DNA of 64,000 nucleotides. Origin: Planctomycetota bacterium. GTDB taxonomy: Bacteria > Planctomycetota > Planctomycetia > Gemmatales > Gemmataceae. Below the pieces are notes generated by a model, which did no database searches, was not told the origin of the DNA, and worked only from the letters and a program-made list of their open reading frames with translations. Below are positions 1 to 7,121 of the stretch, piece after piece. The stretch's first letter is position 1; the number at the start of each line of letters is the position of its first letter. Both the position numbers and the translations under genes were made by a program. The stretch is from NCBI GenBank assembly GCA_016191165.1, contig JACPPF010000087.1, forward strand, positions 93,106 to 157,105, read 5' to 3'.

Positions 1-149
1 GTTGTTTCCCGATGGAACACTTTCGGGAACACCTTTTGAAACAACTTAGGGAACAGGTTTCTCATCGTTCGTGTGCGATTGATTTTGGCGGCGATCGGGG
101 GTCGAAAGGCCTTCTTGCCGACCTGGATCGCTTCACATAGGTTGCCGCC

Positions 150-428
150 ATGCGTCTATTTCTTTCGCTGGCGATTTGCATTCCCGCTGGTCTATTCATG
201 GGCCTGTGCGCTGCGTATGACAGCGGCGCCACGGATCCATACTTACAAGTGGGCCTTGGCGGATTGCTGGGGCTGGTAATGGGCCTCGGCATCGGCGGAT
301 GCCAGCGCTTTGCGGATGTGGTTTACCCTGGGAGCGATGACGATGGAAAGTCCCGTGAAAGTGATCGACCGCATCAAGATCATTCTGGACGACTGCCCAG
401 GGATTACGGCGAAGGAAGTGGTCGCTAA
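150..428 (+). CDS. possible small membrane protein
   Basis: The first 60 or so residues contain two hydrophobic stretches, LFLSLAICIPAGLFMGLCAA and a Gly/Leu-rich segment ending in GLGIGGC, compatible with two membrane helices. The last 30 residues are charged and read out of frame over the next small ORF, so either the genes overlap or this tail is not natural. No family is recognised and the ribosome binding site is weak. It may be spurious. The first 149 bases of the window show no other feature. Confidence 0.3.
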   Translation: MRLFLSLAICIPAGLFMGLCAAYDSGATDPYLQVGLGGLLGLVMGLGIGGCQRFADVVYPGSDDDGKSRESDRPHQDHSGRLPRDYGEGSGR

Positions 429-519
429 ACTTTCGCAAATGGGCATCGCTGTAACCGAGGGCTTTGTCACGTCGGTGCAGGTCATGTTGGAAGATCGTCA
501 AAAGCCCAAGACAACATGA
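343..519 (+). CDS. small winged-helix-like protein
   Basis: This is a 58-residue ORF starting with ATG eight bases after GGGAG. The pattern DDCPGITAKEVVAKL followed by a short turn and a second helix resembles a winged-helix or HTH fold, similar in style to the N-terminus of the small gene at 44202-44549. It could be a DNA-binding regulator, but no family is recognised. It converges on the minus-strand operon ending at 569. Confidence 0.4.
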   Translation: MESPVKVIDRIKIILDDCPGITAKEVVAKLSQMGIAVTEGFVTSVQVMLEDRQKPKTT

Positions 520-568
520 TACCGCAATCGGCGACGGAGCCGTGGCCGCAGAGCATGGGCTGTATTGG

Positions 569-1477
569 TCACGGCTTCACGAACGGGCTTCGGAGAATGG
601 GACGAGCATCGCCCGCGACAGTTTTCCAAATGGGGGCGGAAAGAAGACGCTCCGGTTTCATGTCATGCAGGACTGCCAGGCGGACGTGCTCGGCGCCCTG
701 TAGGTTCTTGATCGCCTCGCGGATGTTGTGAAGGCGTTCTTCGGATTGCGTCACGAAAAACACGCGCACGGCGGGGCGGTCCACGTCGGGCCAGTGCTTC
801 CGGTAGACGGCGGTCGCCAGGAGTGCGTGGAAACCGGGGATTTTTCCGGCGACCTGTGTCAGAGTTTCCGTCGAGCGATCGTATTCCCAATATACGAGTA
901 GGGCGGCTTCGCCCTGGCCGCTTGGATGCGGGATGCGAAGGCAGCACGATGCGTCCGGCCAGCAGGACGCGTAACCGCCATCGGGCGTCAGCAGCTTCTC
1001 GCACAGGATGAATCGCTCGGAAAACTTCGCTTCGAAGTGAACGTTGGGGACCGTGTCATATTCCCCGATCCAGCGTGGCTTCTGAAGTCGTTGCAGGCCG
1101 CAGGCGTCGTTGACGGTGAGGCGAAGCTTCGCAACCCCAAGGCGGTGCATCACGGTCTCTGGCCTCAGCTCCTTGTTTGAGAAGTGTAAATCGCTACGAC
1201 CGGTCATCTCCTGAAGAAGCTCTGCTCCTCGTTCTGTGAGTCGAAAGAGACGGCGCGGCCTGCCGCTTCGTTCCATCGCGAAGGAAACCGACACGGAAAT
1301 CGGGAGGAGAATATCGTGTGCGCAGAAAAGCCGAAGGCGACGAAGGCAGGCTTTCCCCGAATGATCGGCCGGGAAGTGCCGCTCCCAGAGCGTTTCAACG
1401 TCGAGGAGCCCGACCTCGCCGATTTCGGACAGGACTGATACGTCACGCGAGTTCACCCGAATTGCTTTGATCGTCAT
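569..1477 (-). CDS. replication-relaxation family protein
   Basis: A 302-residue protein whose N-terminal half looks like a winged helix (DVSVLSEIGEVGLLDVETLW, then RLFRLTERGAELL). A nuclease-like or catch-all C-terminal half with AALLVYWEYDRST and VRVFFVTQSEERL follows. This is the pattern of the replication-relaxation (Replic_Relax) family, found beside transfer ATPases on plasmids and conjugative elements, where it is thought to help nick or load DNA. A strong GAGGAGG site precedes the ATG. It is the last gene of the minus-strand operon, 10 bases after the transfer ATPase. The family call is from memory; the enzymatic role is inferred. Confidence 0.6.
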   Translation of the reverse strand: MTIKAIRVNSRDVSVLSEIGEVGLLDVETLWERHFPADHSGKACLRRLRLFCAHDILLPISVSVSFAMERSGRPRRLFRLTERGAELLQEMTGRSDLHFSNKELRPETVMHRLGVAKLRLTVNDACGLQRLQKPRWIGEYDTVPNVHFEAKFSERFILCEKLLTPDGGYASCWPDASCCLRIPHPSGQGEAALLVYWEYDRSTETLTQVAGKIPGFHALLATAVYRKHWPDVDRPAVRVFFVTQSEERLHNIREAIKNLQGAEHVRLAVLHDMKPERLLSAPIWKTVAGDARPILRSPFVKP

Positions 1478-1487
1478 GGAAGCCTCC

Positions 1488-3380
1488 TCATATCGCGAGC
1501 GGGGAGCGTGGATCGTCGTCCGGCTTGTCTTCCTCGGCGACGTTAGGAGCCGGGAGAATGCGTGCTTGCCGTTGCCGTTCGATCAGGAGCGCCGATAGGT
1601 GCCGGGCAAGCGATTGCAGAAACTGTACGCGTTCAGCTTGGATCGACGCCGGCGAGCCGTATTCGGGGCGGGCGAGGACGGTTTCCGTGAGTGCCTGCAG
1701 TTTCTTCCGTCCGAACTTCGGCGTGCGGAGAAACGGCTGCTTTGGCAGCGGGAAGGCGACGCGCATCGTCCCCTTGCCGGCGATGTAGAGAAACGCCGTG
1801 CCGATGGGGAAGCCGGCGATGGCGCTCGCGGCCTGGCTGTATTGCTCTTCGGTCGTGAAGAACTGCACGCTAGTGACGATGTCGCGGACGACAATGCGGG
1901 GCACGAGCGTTTGCTTAAAAGTCCGGCTGCCGCCGCGGCTGTTGGTTCTCGCCCAGTTCGCCGTGGTTGTATGCGTTTGGCCTTGAGCCGCCGACGCGCT
2001 GGAACTTGTGCCGCTGGTGTCCGCCCGCGCCTCGCCGACGGTCCGGCGTAGCGTTTCTTCATCGCGTGTCTGCGTCCGCGTCGTGCCGTGGTCGTCGCGG
2101 CGGCCCTGCGTCTCGGTCGTTGTCGCGGTGGTGCCATTCGCCTCGGCCCCGCCCTGCTGGTCGCCTTGCTGCCAGTTTTCGGCCGTGTCTTCGAGAAGCA
2201 CGATGTCGTGGCCGTCTTGAAACTGCATCGGCTGCCGCTGGACGTGCTTCACCTTGGTCGGCGACAACTCCGGCAGCTTCACGAGCTTGCCGAAGTAGGT
2301 CGCATCGACTTCGTTCTGATGCCGGAAGAGGATATGCACGCGGCAGGCACCGGTGAGGGCATTCAGCAGCTTATCTTGCGTGCCATCCGGAAAGAACTGC
2401 GTGCCAGCGTGGGCGCAGCAGAAATGCAGACGGAATTTCCGGACCTGGGTGACGCTTTCCCGGATCAGATTTGCCGACGCCGCAAAGATGGGAAGCTCGT
2501 CGACGAACACGCCGAATGGCCGACGCTGTCCGCGCGGGGTGTTGTAGGCGGCGAAGAGAAATTCGGAGAGCCAGACGTTGGCGAGAATCTCGCGATCTTC
2601 GTCGCGAAGAACGCCGCCGGGCTCCAAGTTAATAATGACGATGGCGCCTTCCTGAATCAAACGCTGCGCATCGAGGACCGCTCCCAGTTTGCCTAACGCC
2701 AGTTCGATGAACGGGTTTTTCAGCAGCCCCAGGAAGCGGTTCTTCGTCGAGGCGATGAGGTCTTCGCGGTCAATGAAGCGCATCTCGCCAAGTTCCTGGA
2801 GTTCGAGCTGCGCGATCGGATCGGGGGCGAGCTGCGTGAGCGGGTAATAGATCGGGCTACGGGGATCGAAGAAGTGCCGAACGTCGGGGATCGTGAGTTG
2901 CGCGAGGCCAAGGGTTTCGAGATACCAACTCGTGAACTTGAAGAGCACGGGTTTGGAATTGAAGTCCTTTTCGCCCCAGCAATGAAGCAGGATTTTACCG
3001 CAGTGGCCGGCCTTCTTGAGGACGCGAGCGCGCCAGGTGAGGGGATCAAGTCCTTCCGGATTGACGGCAAGGGGATTCACGCCGGCGATGATGCCGCCCT
3101 GGGCGGGATGGACGATGACGACGGGACGACGGTGACACTCTGGCAAATTGGCGCAGAATGCCTCCATGTCGTTTGCAGAATCGCCGTGCGGATCAATCAG
3201 GAGGAAACCTGGCCCGTCCGGTTTCATGGCAAGTCGCTGCATGAGAAGCTGCTGCACGCACGACTTGCCGGTGCCGGAATCTCCACTGACCTGGATGCCT
3301 CCGGCGCTTTCGTCAAAGAGCACGTCGAGATTCAGAAAGGCCGACTGGCTCATCCGCGAATTGATATCTGAACGTTGCAC
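1488..3380 (-). CDS. TraD/HerA-like transfer ATPase
   Basis: A 630-residue P-loop ATPase of the VirD4/TraD-HerA type, expected to pump DNA during conjugation or mobilisation. The Walker A motif GDSGTGKS lies at residues 33-40, LIDPHGDSA near 60, the Walker B FGVFVDELPIF near 300, and the typical AHAGTQFF follows. Residues about 410-480 are low-complexity and rich in Thr, Gly, Gln and Ala, probably a flexible linker, and the C-terminal part is conserved-looking. The GTG start follows GGAGGA; ATG at 3353 is an alternative with a poorer site. No membrane helix is visible, but the gene upstream encodes a membrane protein that could anchor it. No relaxase is seen in the window. Confidence 0.72.
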   Translation of the reverse strand: MQRSDINSRMSQSAFLNLDVLFDESAGGIQVSGDSGTGKSCVQQLLMQRLAMKPDGPGFLLIDPHGDSANDMEAFCANLPECHRRPVVIVHPAQGGIIAGVNPLAVNPEGLDPLTWRARVLKKAGHCGKILLHCWGEKDFNSKPVLFKFTSWYLETLGLAQLTIPDVRHFFDPRSPIYYPLTQLAPDPIAQLELQELGEMRFIDREDLIASTKNRFLGLLKNPFIELALGKLGAVLDAQRLIQEGAIVIINLEPGGVLRDEDREILANVWLSEFLFAAYNTPRGQRRPFGVFVDELPIFAASANLIRESVTQVRKFRLHFCCAHAGTQFFPDGTQDKLLNALTGACRVHILFRHQNEVDATYFGKLVKLPELSPTKVKHVQRQPMQFQDGHDIVLLEDTAENWQQGDQQGGAEANGTTATTTETQGRRDDHGTTRTQTRDEETLRRTVGEARADTSGTSSSASAAQGQTHTTTANWARTNSRGGSRTFKQTLVPRIVVRDIVTSVQFFTTEEQYSQAASAIAGFPIGTAFLYIAGKGTMRVAFPLPKQPFLRTPKFGRKKLQALTETVLARPEYGSPASIQAERVQFLQSLARHLSALLIERQRQARILPAPNVAEEDKPDDDPRSPLAI

Positions 3381-3386
3381 AACTGC

Positions 3387-4034
3387 TTATCCTCCAACTG
3401 CTTGCCCCGGCTCTTGCTGGCCCAGGTTTTCGAGAGCTTCGCGGAAACGGGTTTTCTCGGCTTCGAGAAGCTGCTCGCGAGTTTCGGCATCGAGACCGGG
3501 GACAGCGCGAAGAGCGTCCATGCGCCGCTGGTGTTCTCGTTGCAGCTGGACCAAACCTGCGGAATATGACACGGGCTGTTGGGTATTTGACGGCAAATGT
3601 CCTTCCGCCTCGTCGCGGATGTAGTCGGCTTCGAACGTATCGACACCCAGAGCTTGGACAAGCGTTTGCAGCGATTCGAGCAGCACGGCGGGATCGCCTC
3701 CGTCCGCAAGTCGGTCGGCGAAACGCCGCACGAGGCGAGGTCGGAATCGACGGAACTGCCGCTGACGGAAGGCCAAGGGAACATCCTGCGCCTGGGCGGC
3801 CCAGGATGCGGCGCGGCGAAAATCAGGCGCCTCGGCAAGCTTGAACAGTGCGACCTGGAGCGCACGCGCTTTCTGGTTGAGTCGGCGAAGGTTTTCACGT
3901 TGCCTCAGTTCGATCGGGGAGAGCAGGTGCTGAGTGACGCCCCTGCCAACAGGGGTTGCCACCATCCACCGGATTATCCAGTAGCCGGCATACGCCACGG
4001 CGCCCAGGGTTGCCAATCCGCAAAGTATCTCCAT
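3387..4034 (-). CDS. membrane-anchored helical protein
   Basis: This 215-residue protein opens with one clear membrane helix (LATLGAVAYAGYWIIRWMV). The rest is a mostly helical, Arg/Gln/Ala-rich cytoplasmic region (LRQRENLRRLNQKARALQ, QREHQRRMDALRAV). The family is not recognised. It sits 6 bases upstream of the transfer ATPase and 12 bases downstream of the E1-like gene, so it probably anchors or partners the ATPase; that role is inferred from position only. Confidence 0.6.
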   Translation of the reverse strand: MEILCGLATLGAVAYAGYWIIRWMVATPVGRGVTQHLLSPIELRQRENLRRLNQKARALQVALFKLAEAPDFRRAASWAAQAQDVPLAFRQRQFRRFRPRLVRRFADRLADGGDPAVLLESLQTLVQALGVDTFEADYIRDEAEGHLPSNTQQPVSYSAGLVQLQREHQRRMDALRAVPGLDAETREQLLEAEKTRFREALENLGQQEPGQAVGG

Positions 4035-4046
4035 GTTCCACCTCTT

Positions 4047-4952
4047 TTACACGATGGCACCGTCCGGTATTGGAATGATGCCAGTTTTGGGAGTCCGGCC
4101 TCGGTACTTCACGCAATCCGGACACGGCGGCTCGCCGCCGTCCGGGTCGCGGCGGACGATGGTGTTCCAGGCGAAGTAAGCGTCGCACGTCTCGGCGATG
4201 CCGAGCTGCTCCCGCACAATGTCATGGTCACGCAGGGTCCACGAGGGATCGATCTTCACCTGGAGAAAATTACGGTCGCCGAGTTGTTCGATGAGCCGGC
4301 CATAGCGATTGTCGGCTCCGCGCGTGAGCTGCCCGAGCGAAACCATGCCGACGATGCTGTCAAGAAAGTGGATCGTAAAGATATCCGCGCCGTCGCTCGG
4401 CGGATCAAGGCGGATGCCTTGCGTCTGGGCTTGTTCATGGGCGCCATACCGCGATGCACAAATGCAGCGAAAGCACGGTCGCAAATCCTCATGCCAGAAG
4501 ATGACTTCTCCGGCTCGGCCGCCGCGATATAGGCCCACCCAGATCGCCGGGATTCCTAAGCGCAGTGCGACTTGGTTGCCGAAAGCTTGTGCCTTAAACG
4601 AATCCGTGCAGAACAGCAGCAAGTTACAATCGCCGAAGTGGGCGTCGATTGCCTCCTCGGAGAGTGTTGTGAAATCCACCGGCAACCCGAGGACCTCGGC
4701 CTCCCGGTTGATGCTCGCGACCAGCGCGGCGGCGGCTTCGACCTTGAAGTGGCCGACGTGGGCGGCCATGTGTCCTTGCCGCGCAAGATTTGCGGATTCG
4801 AGCATGTCAGGATCCGCGAGGACGAAATGCTGAATGCCGCAGCGGGCAAGGTCGCAAATGAGTCCCATGCTGCCACCAGCTCCAATGACGCCCACTTTGG
4901 CGTTCAGGGTGCGTTCGATGTCGAGCGAGCTTTTCAGTCGATTGAGATTCAT
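4047..4952 (-). CDS. ThiF/E1-like adenylating enzyme
   Basis: A 301-residue Rossmann-fold enzyme of the ThiF/MoeB/E1 superfamily, which activates the C-terminus of ubiquitin-like proteins with ATP. It shows GAGGSMG at residues 24-30, then LADPDMLESANLARQ with the Asp and Arg that bind ATP. CFRCICASRY and EPPCPDC supply CxxC pairs for a zinc site or a catalytic Cys. A GAGGAG site precedes the ATG. It lies between the JAB peptidase gene and the membrane protein gene in the same operon. The E1 plus JAB plus E2-like grouping resembles PRTRC-type plasmid cassettes and bacterial ubiquitin-like operons. Confidence 0.8.
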   Translation of the reverse strand: MNLNRLKSSLDIERTLNAKVGVIGAGGSMGLICDLARCGIQHFVLADPDMLESANLARQGHMAAHVGHFKVEAAAALVASINREAEVLGLPVDFTTLSEEAIDAHFGDCNLLLFCTDSFKAQAFGNQVALRLGIPAIWVGLYRGGRAGEVIFWHEDLRPCFRCICASRYGAHEQAQTQGIRLDPPSDGADIFTIHFLDSIVGMVSLGQLTRGADNRYGRLIEQLGDRNFLQVKIDPSWTLRDHDIVREQLGIAETCDAYFAWNTIVRRDPDGGEPPCPDCVKYRGRTPKTGIIPIPDGAIV

Positions 4953-5014
4953 GGTTGTTCTCCTCGCATTGAAAGTTTGAACAAGGCCGGCCGAACACGT
5001 ACCGGCCTGGAAAG

Positions 5015-5698
5015 TCAGAACAGGATTAACTGCGCGGCTTGCACGACACGTTGCTCGTGCGGACGGACGACGTAGGGAATCAGAATTCCGTCACAGAAGA
5101 TGGGCAAAAGGAACTCCTTGAGATCCTTGTTTTTTTCGTTCGCGAAGGATTTTCGAACATACGCAAGGTCGCCGCTGCTTGGTTGTCCGCAGCCTGGGGG
5201 ATGGGAATGAACCAGGCCTTTGCAATCGAGTCCGCATTCGAGCATCCTCTTAAGCACGCGATTGAGGCCTGCGGCGTCCAGAGTGAAGGACGCTGCGGTT
5301 GCCTTTCCGTTCTTATCGGGAACATAGTGCGTTACGACGGGTGACCCTTTGAGTCCGATGAGTGCGCCGCCGGCTTCGTGCGGGACTGATGCGAGGTGCC
5401 GCATGATGTCGAGGTACGGCGCCTGTAGCATTCGAATGGACGGAAGCGGACGAGACCACGTTGCGACCTTCGGAGGATCGTCACACTTCTGGTCGCTCGT
5501 GCTGGCGTGGGGGATTCGTGGGTTGTCGTCGGGCAGCTCGTCGTCCGGCGAAAAGAGGTCGTAGGGCGGCAGGCCAAATGGAAATTCGGGGTCGAACGGG
5601 AAGGCGCCGCACTGAAGTAATTCAGGGAATTGGCGGAAAAGGAACGGGGCCATTTGAATGCTCCGAGTGATGTGGTTGGTCGAAAGGGGAGAGACCAT
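5015..5698 (-). CDS. JAB/MPN metallo-isopeptidase
   Basis: A 227-residue protein with a C-terminal JAB (JAMM) domain. HSHP at residues 164-167 followed by PSSGD gives the HxH-x7-SxxD zinc signature, and the upstream Glu lies in PHEAGGALIG. Enzymes of this family cut ubiquitin-like conjugates or precursors. Residues 30-75 are Pro/Asp-rich and probably disordered. Two starts are possible: ATG at 5698 with AAGGGGAG, or ATG at 5653 (MAPFLF) with GGAG. It sits next to the E1 gene, consistent with processing or removal of the same modifier. Confidence 0.8.
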   Translation of the reverse strand: MVSPLSTNHITRSIQMAPFLFRQFPELLQCGAFPFDPEFPFGLPPYDLFSPDDELPDDNPRIPHASTSDQKCDDPPKVATWSRPLPSIRMLQAPYLDIMRHLASVPHEAGGALIGLKGSPVVTHYVPDKNGKATAASFTLDAAGLNRVLKRMLECGLDCKGLVHSHPPGCGQPSSGDLAYVRKSFANEKNKDLKEFLLPIFCDGILIPYVVRPHEQRVVQAAQLILF

Positions 5699-5724
5699 CT
5701 CTCCCCTTGGGCTTGGCGGGTTGG

Positions 5725-5826
5725 CTACCGATGGAGCGTGCCATCATCGATTTCCTCGATGCCGTGCAGCGTTCCGTCGTCGATCTCTTCGATGCCGAAG
5801 AGAACACCGGGCAGGATTTCGGTCAT
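5725..5826 (-). CDS. 33-residue acidic repeat peptide
   Basis: A short ORF that reads MTEILPGVLF, then GIEEIDDGTLH twice, then a final Arg. An excellent Shine-Dalgarno (AAAGGAGGTGAT) sits just upstream of the ATG, and the gene lies in an otherwise empty gap between the E2-like and JAB genes, which argues that it is translated. The two 11-residue repeats are identical in protein but differ at several third codon positions, so selection on the peptide is suggested. It could be a modifier, a substrate tag or a regulatory peptide. No family is recognised. Confidence 0.6.
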   Translation of the reverse strand: MTEILPGVLFGIEEIDDGTLHGIEEIDDGTLHR

Positions 5827-5874
5827 GGTTATCACCTCCTTTCGCGATGTTGAAGGCTCGGGGCGAGCGATGGT

Positions 5875-6168
5875 TTACACATCAACGCTGCCGCCGGAGT
5901 TGTCAAAGCGGCCCGTGCGGATGTACCGGGAGTACCGCTTCATCCAGAGCGAAGCGATGGCTTTGGCGCGATCGAGGGTCCTGGGCTCGTACCCTGGCTT
6001 CACGCAGATTTCTCCGCTGTCGTAGCGGTGATGGGTCTGAGAGTCGTTGCCATAGGGATCGCCGGGGCACCCAACGGCAACGATCTTGAGGTAACTTCCG
6101 ACCGGCCGATATTCGATCGTGTACTCGTCGGCGCCGTCGATGCGGTAGCGTTTCGTAACAGTTGCCAT
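5875..6168 (-). CDS. miniature E2-like protein
   Basis: A 97-residue protein with a possible reduced ubiquitin-conjugating (E2) fold. HHRYDSGEICV carries His-His and a candidate catalytic Cys at residue 55, and it is followed by a helix with LWMKRYSRYIRTGRF, the arrangement seen in prokaryotic E2-like families. A SGG lies 5 residues from the C-terminus and could be a modifier tail if the JAB enzyme trims it. It is shorter than the roughly 150 residues of a normal E2. The RBS is AAAGGAC. The call depends heavily on the E1 and JAB neighbours. Confidence 0.45.
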   Translation of the reverse strand: MATVTKRYRIDGADEYTIEYRPVGSYLKIVAVGCPGDPYGNDSQTHHRYDSGEICVKPGYEPRTLDRAKAIASLWMKRYSRYIRTGRFDNSGGSVDV

Positions 6169-6207
6169 GGGAATCGTGTCCTTTCTGATAGGGCGATGAC
6201 GCGGGAT

Positions 6208-6432
6208 CTACTCGGCAACTTTGCCGTTGCCATTCTGTTTCTCGTGCTGGCGGTGACGGAAGCGAAGGAGCTTCGTCAGTTCGGGAATGCAGATGACGGC
6301 GTGCTGGATCGTCCCGTCGGTCGTCGAGATCTCCACAGCCTCGCCGGTCTTTTGCGAATACTCGCATTCGGCGTCGCTGTGAAACGCATGGATGAGAATG
6401 TCCTTCGCCTCGGTTGCGACTTGCTGTGTCAT
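6208..6432 (-). CDS. small operon protein, unknown
   Basis: A 74-residue protein with a good GAGGAG site. The middle reads EISTTDGTIQHAVICIPEL, followed by a basic helix (TKLLRFRHRQHEKQ), and could form a small beta-rich domain with a charged tail. It sits between the 54-residue protein and the E2-like gene and is presumably cotranscribed with both. It might be the ubiquitin-like partner or an adaptor; I do not recognise the family. Confidence 0.55.
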   Translation of the reverse strand: MTQQVATEAKDILIHAFHSDAECEYSQKTGEAVEISTTDGTIQHAVICIPELTKLLRFRHRQHEKQNGNGKVAE

Positions 6433-6468
6433 TTTTGCTCCTCGTGAGTTACGTGTTGATCGACTCTA

Positions 6469-6633
6469 TTAAGAAGGACAAACAACTTCCCGTTGCACTA
6501 CAGTTGCCGCGGAAATTTCCGGGAAATTATCATCGCGTACTTCCTGCGTCGCATCCTCGGGATCATCGGGCACTGGGCCGCCGTCGGTTCCCCATTGGTC
6601 CAGGGAATATCGATGAAATTCGGAATCGGTCAT
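6469..6633 (-). CDS. small acidic protein, possibly Prok_Ub-like
   Basis: A 54-residue ORF with a strong GAAGGAG site, the first gene of the minus-strand operon. It is acidic, and its tail DDNFPEISAATVVQREV resembles the YPELxxAxV stretch that I remember from prokaryotic ubiquitin-like proteins (PRTRC protein C). It is shorter than that family (around 70 residues) and lacks a terminal diglycine. The similarity is over few residues and could be chance. Confidence 0.45.
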   Translation of the reverse strand: MTDSEFHRYSLDQWGTDGGPVPDDPEDATQEVRDDNFPEISAATVVQREVVCPS

Positions 6634-6831
6634 GGAAGTTCTCCTTCAATCGAGGAAAAGGGCGAAAGCGTGACTGCCTAAAGGAGAGACAGCGGAGCGG
6701 GTTGACCGGCTACAGAAGGGAGATAAAGATTTCGGAAGACGTGTAGTAGTGGTCGTCGCGTCAGTGTCATTGCTCATACCACCGGCCAGAATGCCGGTGC
6801 TTCAAAAAGCACAGCGAATGGGCAAATCCAA

Positions 6832-7068
6832 ATGGGCAAACTTAAGAGGAATGGCCAGGAGAAAGCCGTAGTTGGCGACTGCGGAATGACACCGGACGAT
6901 TTGTCAGATTGGTTTGTTGCTTTCGATCCGGACGCCTTTGAGCGTTGGTGTAACGAGCAAGGGATAGCACCGAATAGACGCGATAAAGCGGCTGTTCGGA
7001 CATGGACAGGCGCATGGTTGTTCGGGCCGGTTTCGCTCCGAGAAAGGGAACTTGATATGCATCGATAG
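6832..7068 (+). CDS. possible small protein
   Basis: A 78-residue ORF with a protein-like composition (LSDWFVAFDPDAFERWC, WTGAWLFGPVSLRERELDMHR). It lies in the gap between the operon start at 6633 and the end of the STAND gene. No convincing ribosome binding site is seen and the family is unknown. The 200 bases before it show nothing else. Confidence 0.3.
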   Translation: MGKLKRNGQEKAVVGDCGMTPDDLSDWFVAFDPDAFERWCNEQGIAPNRRDKAAVRTWTGAWLFGPVSLRERELDMHR

Positions 7069-7121
7069 TTCACGAAAGGGTGTGCAGACGAGAACGACCT
7101 TGAAGTGATGAAAAAAATGAA

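Noticed and set aside
2088..2696. 202-codon plus-strand ORF
   Set aside because: It is antisense to the transfer ATPase and shows no motif.
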